Shown here piece after piece: positions 1-9,198 of a stretch of DNA of 32,027 nucleotides. The notes beneath the pieces were generated by a model. It did no database searches. It was given only the letters and a program-made list of their open reading frames with translations, and was not told the DNA's origin. The translations under genes and the position numbers were made by a program. The stretch spans positions 1 to 32,027 of the forward strand of contig JAUSMG010000146.1 of NCBI GenBank assembly GCA_030645295.1, written 5' to 3'. How positions within the stretch are numbered: the stretch's first letter is position 1; every line of letters starts with the position of its first letter. The stretch comes from Saprospiraceae bacterium. GTDB taxonomy: Bacteria; Bacteroidota; Bacteroidia; Chitinophagales; Saprospiraceae.

Positions 1-1608
1 GATATTGGACATCCCACAGTTGAAGGTACGCTGCTGGTTAAAGAGGGCCAATTTCAAATTGACTACCTGAAAACGCTTTTTTACATCAAAAACCAGCCCA
101 TAACCTTCACAAAAAACAAGATATCCGCCGACGGTGATACCATTTATGATGCGACCCGTCAGCATTTTGCACTGGTCTATGGTGGGCTTGAGCATGATCA
201 TTTTGACAAATGGCGGGTGAATTGCCGCGTGGAATCCAGAGATCAGAACTTCCTGGTACTCAATACTACAGCCAGCGACAGCGACCTTTACTACGGCCGG
301 GCGGAAGGGAGTTTTGTGGCCGATTTTACGGGATCATTTAGTCGCACAAACATTGCCATTGAAGCTACAACGGGCGCCGGTACACGGCTATTCATCCCGC
401 TTTCTTCAACGGCGGATGCAAAAGAGACCCAGTTTATCAATTTTGATAAAAATAAGCCCAAAACAGAACTGGAATCCAGGAAAAATAAAAATTTTGTCAG
501 CGCCGACCTCAAGGGTTTGAATTTTGAAATGGATGTGACCTTGACAGATCTTGCTGAGGTTCAACTGATATTTGATGAACAAACGGGTGATATCATCAAA
601 GGCCGGGGCGAAGGAAATATAAGGCTCGCCATCAACCGGGAAGGCGAATTCACGATGTATGGCGGTTACCAGATCGTGCGCGGTGAATACCTTTTTACGC
701 TGCTCAACTTTGTGAACAAGCCCTTCGTGGTGACCAAAGGCGGTACCATCAATTGGTATGGAGATCCCTATGGCGCGCAGATTAATCTTGACGCGACCTA
801 TGAGATAAACACTTCGGTGTACAACTTTATAAAAGAAGAACTTGAGTTGCTGGGCAACGGGCGCCCGCGCCTGCTTGCCGAAGCCTCCAAAGCCACGCGG
901 GTCGTCGTCAACATGCACCTTGCCGGTGATCTGATGAAGCCAAACATCACATTCGGACTAAATTTTCCCATCATTACAAGTGAGCTTAAATCTTTGACAG
1001 ACAATAAGTTGCGCTTGATCAGACAGGATCAGGCCGAACTTTCGCGTCAGGTCTTTGGTCTGGTGGTCATTGGTTCGTTCCTGCCACCTTCCAGTGCGGG
1101 CTTTATCCAAAGCTCCGACTATGTAGCGACCGCGTTCAATACCCTGACCCAAATGATCAGCAATCAGTTCTCCAACTACCTTGGCGGACTGGCTTCAGAA
1201 TGGTTTGGCGGAGCGGTTTCGAGCCTTGATTTCGACATCATGTACAGCGATTATCAGAACGACATTCTGTCCGACCCCAGTCTTGTGGGCGGGCGCGAGG
1301 TAAATGTGCGGCTCAGCAGTGGTTTTATCAACGATCGAGTGACGGTGCAGGTAGGCTCACAATTTGGCGTCGGCGGTACCGGAATCACCTCTGCCGATGG
1401 TTTTCTGGGCGAAGATGTGACCGTACAGATCGCCTTGACCGAAAATCGCCAATGGCGGTTAAAAGTCTATCAGCGCACGGAACCGGATGTTTCAGGGCAA
1501 CGTGGCTTGCGCTTTGGTCTTGGCCTGAGTTTCCAAAAGGATTATGACACCTTTGAGGATATGTGGAAGAGCTTTGGGCGGTCTTTTTCGAAACGGAATG
1601 GAGGATAA
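1..1608 (+). CDS. TamB-like translocation/assembly module protein (DUF490 C-terminal domain), 5' truncated by window edge
   Basis: Frame 1 is open from base 1 to the stop at 1608; beta-rich repeats and a C-terminal motif typical of TamB C-termini (EGNIRLAINREGEFTMYGGYQIVRGEYLFTLLNFVNKPFVVTKGGTINWYGDPYGAQINLDATYE). Confidence 0.85.
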   Translation, partial: DIGHPTVEGTLLVKEGQFQIDYLKTLFYIKNQPITFTKNKISADGDTIYDATRQHFALVYGGLEHDHFDKWRVNCRVESRDQNFLVLNTTASDSDLYYGRAEGSFVADFTGSFSRTNIAIEATTGAGTRLFIPLSSTADAKETQFINFDKNKPKTELESRKNKNFVSADLKGLNFEMDVTLTDLAEVQLIFDEQTGDIIKGRGEGNIRLAINREGEFTMYGGYQIVRGEYLFTLLNFVNKPFVVTKGGTINWYGDPYGAQINLDATYEINTSVYNFIKEELELLGNGRPRLLAEASKATRVVVNMHLAGDLMKPNITFGLNFPIITSELKSLTDNKLRLIRQDQAELSRQVFGLVVIGSFLPPSSAGFIQSSDYVATAFNTLTQMISNQFSNYLGGLASEWFGGAVSSLDFDIMYSDYQNDILSDPSLVGGREVNVRLSSGFINDRVTVQVGSQFGVGGTGITSADGFLGEDVTVQIALTENRQWRLKVYQRTEPDVSGQRGLRFGLGLSFQKDYDTFEDMWKSFGRSFSKRNGG

Positions 1609-1688
1609 TACGCAATTAGATACTAAAACTAAATTTCTCAATCTTGACTCAATCCGCTTTCCTTCGACGCGCCAACACTTCGTGGAAA

Positions 1689-2117
1689 ATGCGTGTTTTC
1701 CTGTTCTGGAAACTGCCTTCCGCATGGTTCATGGGCATTCGTGTTCGTTCCTGTGATGTGGAAAAATGTGTGATCGAACTGCCTTATGGCTGGCGATCAC
1801 AAAACCCTTTTCGGTCCACCTATTTTGCAGCCCAATGTGCTGCTGGCGAGCTTTCAACAGGGATATTGGCCTTAGCACATCTACAGGGGAAGCCTCCGAT
1901 TTCCATGCTGGTTACCCATATAGAGGCTGATTTTACAAAAAAAGCCGCTGAAACTCTGACGTTCACCTGTTTTGATGGTGCTGGTTTCCAGTCTGCTATA
2001 CAAAAGGCCCTGGAAACCGGAGCAGCTCAAATCTTCCAGGCCGAATCCATCGCCACGTTGCCCGATGGACGAGAGGCTGCACGCGTGAAAATTACCTGGT
2101 CTTTTAGAAGGAAGTGA
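1689..2117 (+). CDS. DUF4442 / hotdog-fold thioesterase-like protein
   Basis: ORF track 1644..2117; the likely start is the internal ATG at 1689 (MRVFLFWKLPSAWFMGIRV...). The pattern RSQNPFRSTYFAAQCAAGELSTG is typical of DUF4442. Confidence 0.65.
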   Translation: MRVFLFWKLPSAWFMGIRVRSCDVEKCVIELPYGWRSQNPFRSTYFAAQCAAGELSTGILALAHLQGKPPISMLVTHIEADFTKKAAETLTFTCFDGAGFQSAIQKALETGAAQIFQAESIATLPDGREAARVKITWSFRRK

Positions 2118-2148
2118 GTGAGTGAGTGAGTGAGTGAGTGAGTGAGTG
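2114..2148. repeat. Tetranucleotide tandem repeat (GTGA)x8.75
   Basis: Direct reading: gtgagtgagtgagtgagtgagtgagtgagtgagtg; it overlaps the TGA stop (2115-2117) of the upstream CDS. Confidence 0.97.
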
Positions 2149-2654
2149 TACAATCCGGAGAGTGTTCAGAAAACTGTGTCAATCAAATCTTTTGAATTCA
2201 ATGATTCTGTTGTTAAAATGAATTTCGAGTTGCAAATAGATACTGTTCCAAGCCATAATGGACTTGCTCCACTGGCTAGTAATATTTTTGATGGCGACAA
2301 AGAGGAGTTTTTTGAGCGCATCCTCGGAGGTAAAAGCCCCTTTAGTTTGCTTGATATGCTGACCAACGGCGGTCGCGGATGTGCGCTTTGGTGGCCTTTT
2401 AGTCTGGAACGGATATTCTTCCCCTGGCGGCCCATTCAGGTGTCACCGATGTCGGTGAGTGATTTTATTAGTCCCTGGGGATTGGAAGTGTTGGCCAGCG
2501 AGGTGATCTGGATCGGATTTCCTTGTATGAGCTTGATTTGGGTGGCGAGAATGATCCGACGGTAGCGTTTGGCTTGCGGCCTTGTCGCCAACGTTGAGTT
2601 TATACAGAGGTATAGGGAGTTTTTACTTTATCCCGCCGCCGCCTGCACCTCCGC

Positions 2655-2815
2655 TCATCTCCTCCGTGAGACATCCAACACATCTCCATTGGTAAGCGTC
2701 ATGCGCTGCCCGGAAGCAGTTTTTTAATGTGCAAGAGGTTGACCACATGCGACTTATGCACCCGTAGAAAGATATTGGAGCTGCGCAGTTTCGCATCTCT
2801 TTTCAATGATTTAAA
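2655..2815 (-). pseudogene. LytTR DNA-binding domain C-terminal remnant, frameshifted
   Basis: The minus strand reads KSLKRDAKLRSSNIFLRVHKSHVVNLLHIKKLLPG, then a one-base frame change, then GQRMTLTNGDVLDVSRRR-stop (stop codon complement 2655-2657). Confidence 0.75.
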
Positions 2816-2861
2816 AGTCTTCCCGAACCCCACATCAGACCAGTTCTCTATCACGGCTGAC
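2806..2861 (+). pseudogene. Fragment of a T9SS type A C-terminal sorting domain
   Basis: The plus strand reads LKVFPNPTSDQFSITAD, matching the classic start of the T9SS tail, but no T9SS cargo ORF is attached and the rest of the tail is missing. Confidence 0.6.
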
Positions 2862-3171
2862 TGTAATATTCTGGCCTGGATAACAAAACAGTTGCCTGCA
2901 CATTTGCCAATTCGCTTTTGGCGTTGGTAGGCCCAAAAACCACTACTTTTTGATAGTTTTTAATAACATCTCCTATCCTTTTGTAATAACTTCCCTGTTG
3001 TTGTTGCTCTTTGTTGTGCATTATGTTTTCGCTCCGATTTAGCGTTTCTTCCCGATCCTGGCTGGAAAAGGCAGAGCCAATGGTTTCAGAAATGATCGTG
3101 CCATTTACATACGTCATAGCGTGGGCGCTTGCATTATCCATCCAAATACCCAGAAGTCTTGTTTTTTTCAT
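2851..3171 (-). pseudogene. Small conserved Bacteroidota protein (host-attachment/eRF1-like type), probably truncated at the C-terminus
   Basis: Starts MKKTRLLGIWMDNASAHAMTYVNG...SENIMHNKEQQQQGSYYKRIGDVIKNYQKVVVFGPTNAKSELANVQ; similarity is lost after ELANVQ (about 2896). Confidence 0.5.
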
Positions 3172-3353
3172 GTTTTGTTTGTTTTTAATATTTTGTAAAA
3201 ATTTCAACGGTTTTGGCATACAACCATTTGATGGCGATGGTGTAAAACACCCGCCTGCGAGTGACAATACCCCATGAACACAATAAAGAAGGAAGGGTTA
3301 AAGCCGCAGTGAATTAGCGGGTGACTTTACTTTTTCTCAAAAGCAACTCAGGC

Positions 3354-4340
3354 CTACACCCTCAGCACAATCTTTCCAAATTGCTCCCCTTTCTCCATCT
3401 TTTCAAAAGCCATTGCGCCCTCCGAAAGCGGGAAAATCGAATCCACCACGGGCACGATCTCGTGCTTTTGCACAAAGCTCAGCATGGCACGAAATTCCCC
3501 GGGGCTGCCCATGGTGCTGCCGAACAGACTGATCTGTTTCCAAAAAAGGGGTTGAAGACTCAGTCCGTTTACCTTGCCTAAAGTGCCACCATAAAAGCCT
3601 ACCCGTGCACCGGGGTTACACAAGGCCGGGAACAGTGCGAATCCATCCCCGCCAGCGGAATCAAGGATCACATCAAAACCGCCAGCCTCTTGTTTAAGTT
3701 TTTTATCCCAGGCGGCTTCGCGGTAATTCACACCGCATTTGGCGCCAAGTCTAGTTGCGCGATCGACTTTTTCAGTGGAGCCAGAAGTGACAAAAACCTC
3801 GGCTCCGGCAGCCACTGCAAGTTGGAGTGCTGTAAGTGCGACCCCGCCGCCAATCCCGGTAATGAGTACCCGGTTCCCTTTTTTCAACTGACACCTACTA
3901 AACAGGGTGCGCCAGGCGGTTAATCCAGCCAATGGAAGGGCTGCGGCTTGTTCCCAGCGCAGGTGCCCTGGCATAGGGAAGATATTTGCCTTGGGTATAC
4001 AAATGTGCTCCGCGAATGTGCCGTCTTCAGGCATCCCTAGCACCCGGAAGTTTTTGCCCTGGAAAGCCGGGTTTTCGCCCCACTCCAACGCAGGATAAAG
4101 TATCACGCGTTTTTCCGCAGAAGTCCTGGCGCTGTTGGAGTGCCATTCCCCGGCGCCATCCGAGCCCAGAATACAAGGAATTCGGATACCGGCATACAAT
4201 CCCTGGGCGATAAAAAGGTCTCGATGGTTGAGTGCAGCTGCCCGGATATTGACCACTGCTTCATTTTTTGAAGGGGTAGGTGCAGGAACTTCAGCCAGTT
4301 CAGGCACTTTATTTAATTGTTTGATTATCAGTGCTTTCAA
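3354..4340 (-). CDS. Zinc-binding alcohol dehydrogenase / NADPH:quinone reductase-like MDR family protein
   Basis: ORF 3354..4409; likely TTG start at 4340 giving (M)KALIIKQLNKVPELAEVP. Contains AALNHRDL, ILGSDGAGEW, VLITGIGGGVALTALQLAVAAGAEVFVTSGS (Rossmann). Confidence 0.85.
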   Translation of the reverse strand: MKALIIKQLNKVPELAEVPAPTPSKNEAVVNIRAAALNHRDLFIAQGLYAGIRIPCILGSDGAGEWHSNSARTSAEKRVILYPALEWGENPAFQGKNFRVLGMPEDGTFAEHICIPKANIFPMPGHLRWEQAAALPLAGLTAWRTLFSRCQLKKGNRVLITGIGGGVALTALQLAVAAGAEVFVTSGSTEKVDRATRLGAKCGVNYREAAWDKKLKQEAGGFDVILDSAGGDGFALFPALCNPGARVGFYGGTLGKVNGLSLQPLFWKQISLFGSTMGSPGEFRAMLSFVQKHEIVPVVDSIFPLSEGAMAFEKMEKGEQFGKIVLRV

Positions 4341-4474
4341 GCGTAAATTATAGTAAAGGTTAAGGGTATGGCAACGGCTTCTAAAGTGTTGGGTGGGGCG
4401 AAAATTCAAAATAAATTTCGAGATTTATAAACAGTTTTTAACGGGTTAGTGTTTACTTTGCACTTTCCTTATTC

Positions 4475-4780
4475 ATGCGCAATCGTATCTGCAATATCAC
4501 CGTGTATCTTCTATTGTCCTGTCTGCTCTTCGAGCACGCAGTGCCTTTTTTTATGATACAGACGCAGATTATCGAATTGTGTCAATCAAAAGGCGAAAAT
4601 GATAGTAAAGACGCCAAAGTAAGCAGTGATGACAATCTAGTATTCAATGACGGTGCCCACCTTCTCGATATTCTGAGCCTTGAATATTTGTCTCCCGCAG
4701 GCAGTCTTATTGCCGATTCTGAGGAAATTCCCGACAGTGCCCATCGCCCCATTTTTTCTCCCCCTCCCAACGAGGTCTGA
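4475..4780 (+). CDS. Small hypothetical protein with N-terminal hydrophobic export signal and C-terminal HRPIFSPPPNEV
   Basis: 101 aa ORF: hydrophobic N-terminus, acidic/polar centre, proline-rich tail; 91 nt upstream of the SulP start, same strand. Confidence 0.6.
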   Translation: MRNRICNITVYLLLSCLLFEHAVPFFMIQTQIIELCQSKGENDSKDAKVSSDDNLVFNDGAHLLDILSLEYLSPAGSLIADSEEIPDSAHRPIFSPPPNEV

Positions 4781-4871
4781 TTGCGCTTAATGTTTTGTTG
4801 GCCCTGCTTCTGCGGGCTAGCCTTGTCACGTCCCGGCGTGTCTAATTCATGCATTCAGAACTTTGTATTTC

Positions 4872-6515
4872 ATGCAAAAGAACAACTTTTGGGCAGATCT
4901 AAAATTTGATCTGCCTGCGGGCTTGGTGGTATTCCTCATCGCCCTACCGCTCTGCTTGGGCATTGCCCTTGCCTCTGGCGCGCCTCTTTTTTCAGGTATG
5001 ATCGCTGGCATTATCGGCGGTTTGGTCGTTGGCTCTTTGAGCGGCTCACATACCAGCGTAAGCGGACCTGCGGCAGGTTTAACCGCAGTAGTGCTGGTGT
5101 CCATTCAGCAGCTGGGCAGTTTCGACATATTTCTGCTGGCGGCAGTTATGGCGGGCGTTTTTCAATTGGCGCTGGGCTTTGCCAGGGCGGGTATGATCGC
5201 CAATTACTTCCCTTCGAATGTCATCAAGGGGATGTTGACCGGTATTGGTGTAATCATCATCTTGAAACAGATACCCCATGCGCTTGGTTACGATAAGGAT
5301 GCAGAGGGTGACTTTGCTTTTTTTGAGCAAGGTGGCAGCAATACTTTCCTGACCATCTGGGATACGCTTACCTTATACATTCATCCGGGGGCAACCCTGG
5401 TAGCCTTGATTTCAATAGGAATTATGCTTTTGTGGGAGAGGCCGGCCGTGAAAAGCAAGGTAGGTTTTATTCCGGGCGCTCTGGTAGCCGTAGTTATTTC
5501 TGTGCTGATCAATCAATTACTTTTATCCCTTGGCGATCCTTGGGGAATCCGGCCGGAACACCTGGTTTCGATTCCGGTAGCGAGCGATGCATCGGCCTTT
5601 TTAGCGCAATTCACATTGCCTGATTTTTCGCAATGGTCCAATCCTAAAGTGATTTCAGTTGCATTCACGATCTGTATTGTAGCGTCTATCGAGACCTTGC
5701 TTTGCTTGGAAGCGGTTGATAAAATTGATCCGCACCTGCGAACAAGTGACCCGAATCGTGAATTGAAGGCACAAGGTGTTGGTAACATGCTTTCGGGACT
5801 TATCGGTGGTTTGCCCATTACATCGGTCATTGTCCGCAGTTCTGCCAACGTCAATGCCAATGCCCGCACAAAGTCATCAACTATTATTCACGGTATGCTT
5901 TTGTTGATCTGTGTGGCCCTGATCCCGGCCATATTGAACATGATTCCACTGGCTGCGCTTGCGGCCGTGCTCATCCTGACAGGGTATAAATTGGCTAAAA
6001 TTTCCATTTTCAAGGAGTCCTGGAGCAATGGTAAGTATCAGTGGTGGCCTTTCATCATCACCGTGCTCGCCGTGGTGTTTACGGATCTGCTCACGGGGGT
6101 AGGCATAGGTCTGGTGGCCAGCGCCTTTGCGATTTTGCGCGGAAACATGCGGAATGCCTATTTTTTCGAAAAAGAAGAATATCACGAAGGTGACCTTATC
6201 ACCATAAAACTCTCTCAGGAGGTTTCTTTCCTCAACAAAGCATCCATTAAACTGACACTTGAACATCTTCCCGAAAATTCTAAGGTAGTGATCGACGCTA
6301 CGGATACCGCTTATATTGATTTTGACGTACTTGAAAGCATTCGGGAATTTGCCAAAGATAAGGCTGGTCTGAAAAACATAAAGGTGAACCTTAAAGGGTT
6401 TCATGAACGATACAATTTCTGGGAGGCTGATTTTGTTCATTCAAACCCGGACCCTGATGCTGAGCCCAAATCCAACAACAACCGCAGCCTTGCTACGGAA
6501 ACTTCCAAGCCCTAA
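4872..6515 (+). CDS. SulP family inorganic anion transporter with C-terminal STAS-like domain
   Basis: Multi-TM SulP signatures (DLPAGLVVFLIALPLCLGIALASGAPLFSGMIAGIIGG, SGPAAGLTAVV, STAS-like tail). The ORF-track start at 4863 is TTG; an ATG lies at 4872. Confidence 0.93.
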   Translation: MQKNNFWADLKFDLPAGLVVFLIALPLCLGIALASGAPLFSGMIAGIIGGLVVGSLSGSHTSVSGPAAGLTAVVLVSIQQLGSFDIFLLAAVMAGVFQLALGFARAGMIANYFPSNVIKGMLTGIGVIIILKQIPHALGYDKDAEGDFAFFEQGGSNTFLTIWDTLTLYIHPGATLVALISIGIMLLWERPAVKSKVGFIPGALVAVVISVLINQLLLSLGDPWGIRPEHLVSIPVASDASAFLAQFTLPDFSQWSNPKVISVAFTICIVASIETLLCLEAVDKIDPHLRTSDPNRELKAQGVGNMLSGLIGGLPITSVIVRSSANVNANARTKSSTIIHGMLLLICVALIPAILNMIPLAALAAVLILTGYKLAKISIFKESWSNGKYQWWPFIITVLAVVFTDLLTGVGIGLVASAFAILRGNMRNAYFFEKEEYHEGDLITIKLSQEVSFLNKASIKLTLEHLPENSKVVIDATDTAYIDFDVLESIREFAKDKAGLKNIKVNLKGFHERYNFWEADFVHSNPDPDAEPKSNNNRSLATETSKP

Positions 6516-6535
6516 CCTTTTTAACCCATCGCATT

Positions 6536-9115
6536 ATGACAATGCATCAGGACATTTTGGAAGCGCCAAACCCTCTGTCGAGGCACACTCGATTTGACGA
6601 GGAGCATGTGTTGCAGGAGCTGAAACACATGCTGCCCACCCAAACCCCGCTTAAAGACTTTATTCACCACAATACCTTACATGCTTTTCAGTCCATGAAA
6701 TTCTATGATGCCATTTTTAAGGCATCTAAAATTTTTGGCTACAAGGTCACTTTCAATCTGGAGGAATATCGCGGATTGTATCAGATAGGGCGCATCCGGG
6801 AAGATATTTTAGATAGGGTCATTGCCGACCGAAAAGGCGCTTCAACGGTTTTAGCCTGGAAACAATTGGTGCTTGTCCAGGAGTACAATGAGACGGTCAG
6901 ACCACGAATCGGCCGATTGAGAGCCTATTGGAAATCCGCTTATCATGTGGATCTGGACAATTTGGTTCAGCCGCTTTTATTCAGGATCCTGGGCAGTTAT
7001 ATGGACCAGGGCATTGCTTTGTGGCATTTCCCGTTTGAAGATCAGGGTTTGCTCAAGGCCATACGGGCACTGGAAAGCAATAGTTTTACCAGTTTTTTCA
7101 AAACCAAACGTGTTAAAAAATTGCTTTTGGATGAAAATGACTGCACCCTCTCCAATCTGTTGAACATTCTGGTCGGGGATGAAGCCTACTTTGAACAATA
7201 TCTCTTCGACCAGCAGTTTTGTCACCGTGGTTGGTCGGGAATGGCAGCGGCATTGGAAGCCCATCCTGAGGCAATTCTTTATCCGAAAAAGATAGAATTG
7301 CGCGACCTGATATTGTTGGAATTGCTGCTGGAAATAGATGCCCTGGAAGCAGATCTGGGGAATGGCTGGAAACCGCTTTGTCAGAAGGTGAAGGCCAAGC
7401 CCATGGAGTTATTCGCTGATGTGAAAACTACCGAACTCCACGAGGTGTATTGCATATGGCAGGATGCTTTCGAATGGAGTTATTACGATGAGGTATTGGC
7501 TGGCTTGCAACAATTGAAAAACGGCCGTCCGGAGCGTGCAAGAACACACAAGCATTTTCAGGCCATTTTCTGCATTGACGAGCGTGAGGATTCTTTGCGC
7601 AGGCATTTGGAAGCAATGGACAAGGACTGTGAAACACTGGGGAGTCCGGGCTTTTTTGGGGTGGAATTCTATTTCCAACCGGAAAACGGCAAATTCTATG
7701 AAAAACTCTGTCCCGCTCCGGTCACACCGAAATACCTCATCAAAGAATATGGTTCGAACAGCCATCGCAAACACGAACTGCTCTACACCAAAAATTCCCA
7801 CACGCTGCTCCGTGGTTTCCTGGCCACACTTTCCTTGGGGGTTTTGGCGGCAGTAAGAATCTGGCTCAACCTATTTCGGCCCAAAATGAGCCCGGCCATT
7901 TCAAATGCTTTTGCACACATGAACGTGGACGGGCAATTGACGGTCGAGAACAAAAGCCCCCAAGACAATGAAAACGGATTGCAAATCGGGTTTACCGTAG
8001 AAGAAATGGCAACCCGGGTAGAGGGGCTTTTGCGGGGCATCGGTATGGTAGAAGATTTTGCTCCGCTGGTCTATGTAATGGCACACGGGTCCAGCAGCGC
8101 CAACAATCCGCACCATGGGGCACACGATTGTGGCGCTTGCAGCGGACGACCGGGTTCTGTAAATGCACGGGTATTTGCCATGATGGCCAACCATGAAAAA
8201 GTCAGAAACCTGCTGATTCTTAAGGGCTTGGATATTCCGGCGAAGACCCAATTCCTGGGCGCATTACACGATACTGCTGCGGATGAGATCGCCTTTTTTG
8301 ATGAGCATATCCTATCCGAAAAAAATGCAGTAGCGCACCAAAAGAACAAGGCCACTTTCGAGCGCGCATTGGACTTGAATGCACAGGAACGCTCCCGTCG
8401 CTTTGCATCCATTAACACGCAGGCGGATTTGAGCCATGTGCGGGAAGCCATTCGTCTCCGCTCGGTATCACTGTTTGAACCACGTCCGGAACTTGGACAC
8501 GGTACCAATGCGCTGTGTTTTGTGGGTCATCGTAGTCGGACCAAGGGGTTGTTTTTGGATCGGCGTGCTTTTATGAATTCATACGATTATCGCACGGATC
8601 CTGAGGGGAAATTGCTGTTGGGGGTAATCCGACCCTTGCCGATTGTTTGTGGTGGTATCAATCTGGAGTATTATTTCTCCAGGCAGGACAATTACAAACT
8701 TGGGGCAGGTACCAAGCTTCCCCACAATGTGATGGGGCTGATCGGAGTGGCGAACAGCAGTGATGGAGACCTGCGGCCCGGGCTCCCTTTACAAATGATC
8801 GAGGTGCACGATCCGGTGCGGTTGGTGATATTGGTGGAACATTACCCGGATGTGGTGCTTAAAACCATCCAGATACAACCTGAAGTGTATGAATGGTTCA
8901 TCAACAGTTGGGTACATCTGATTGCAATACAGCCGGATACCGATCAGTTTTTCTATTTTAAAGAAGGCAAATTCATTCATTATGTGCCGCTGACCCAACA
9001 GGTGAAATCAGCCGACGATATGCAGCATTTGATACGTTCTGCACAAGAGATGAAAACCAATCATATTGTGGATGCAACACAGGAAAATCTGTCGGTGCAC
9101 GTGATTCAAGAATAA
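6536..9115 (+). CDS. dabA: DUF2309/UPF0753 inorganic carbon transporter subunit DabA
   Basis: 859 aa with FCIDEREDSLRRHLE (C346, D348) and MAHGSSSANNPHHGAHDCGACSGRPGSVNAR (H517, C532), the beta-CA-like metal-site motifs of DabA. Confidence 0.9.
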   Translation: MTMHQDILEAPNPLSRHTRFDEEHVLQELKHMLPTQTPLKDFIHHNTLHAFQSMKFYDAIFKASKIFGYKVTFNLEEYRGLYQIGRIREDILDRVIADRKGASTVLAWKQLVLVQEYNETVRPRIGRLRAYWKSAYHVDLDNLVQPLLFRILGSYMDQGIALWHFPFEDQGLLKAIRALESNSFTSFFKTKRVKKLLLDENDCTLSNLLNILVGDEAYFEQYLFDQQFCHRGWSGMAAALEAHPEAILYPKKIELRDLILLELLLEIDALEADLGNGWKPLCQKVKAKPMELFADVKTTELHEVYCIWQDAFEWSYYDEVLAGLQQLKNGRPERARTHKHFQAIFCIDEREDSLRRHLEAMDKDCETLGSPGFFGVEFYFQPENGKFYEKLCPAPVTPKYLIKEYGSNSHRKHELLYTKNSHTLLRGFLATLSLGVLAAVRIWLNLFRPKMSPAISNAFAHMNVDGQLTVENKSPQDNENGLQIGFTVEEMATRVEGLLRGIGMVEDFAPLVYVMAHGSSSANNPHHGAHDCGACSGRPGSVNARVFAMMANHEKVRNLLILKGLDIPAKTQFLGALHDTAADEIAFFDEHILSEKNAVAHQKNKATFERALDLNAQERSRRFASINTQADLSHVREAIRLRSVSLFEPRPELGHGTNALCFVGHRSRTKGLFLDRRAFMNSYDYRTDPEGKLLLGVIRPLPIVCGGINLEYYFSRQDNYKLGAGTKLPHNVMGLIGVANSSDGDLRPGLPLQMIEVHDPVRLVILVEHYPDVVLKTIQIQPEVYEWFINSWVHLIAIQPDTDQFFYFKEGKFIHYVPLTQQVKSADDMQHLIRSAQEMKTNHIVDATQENLSVHVIQE

Positions 9116-9144
9116 AGATTTTAGGCGCTAATTGCCGTATTTTA

Positions 9145-9160
9145 TGCACGATTTCGTGCA
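9145..9160. repeat. Perfect inverted repeat TGCACGA-TT-TCGTGCA between dabA and dabB
   Basis: Direct reading tgcacgatttcgtgca; can fold as a 6-bp stem with an ATTT tetraloop. Confidence 0.8.
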
Positions 9161-9198
9161 AATTAGTGCAGTTAATGGCTAAAAATAAACAATAAAGA

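Noticed and set aside
1881-2153. Minus-strand ORF beginning MYTHSLTHSLTHSLP
   Set aside because: The N-terminus is only the translated (GTGA)n microsatellite, and the rest is antisense to the DUF4442 gene
5877-6440. 187-aa minus-strand ORF within SulP
   Set aside because: Antisense shadow of a clear SulP/STAS coding region; no recognisable domain
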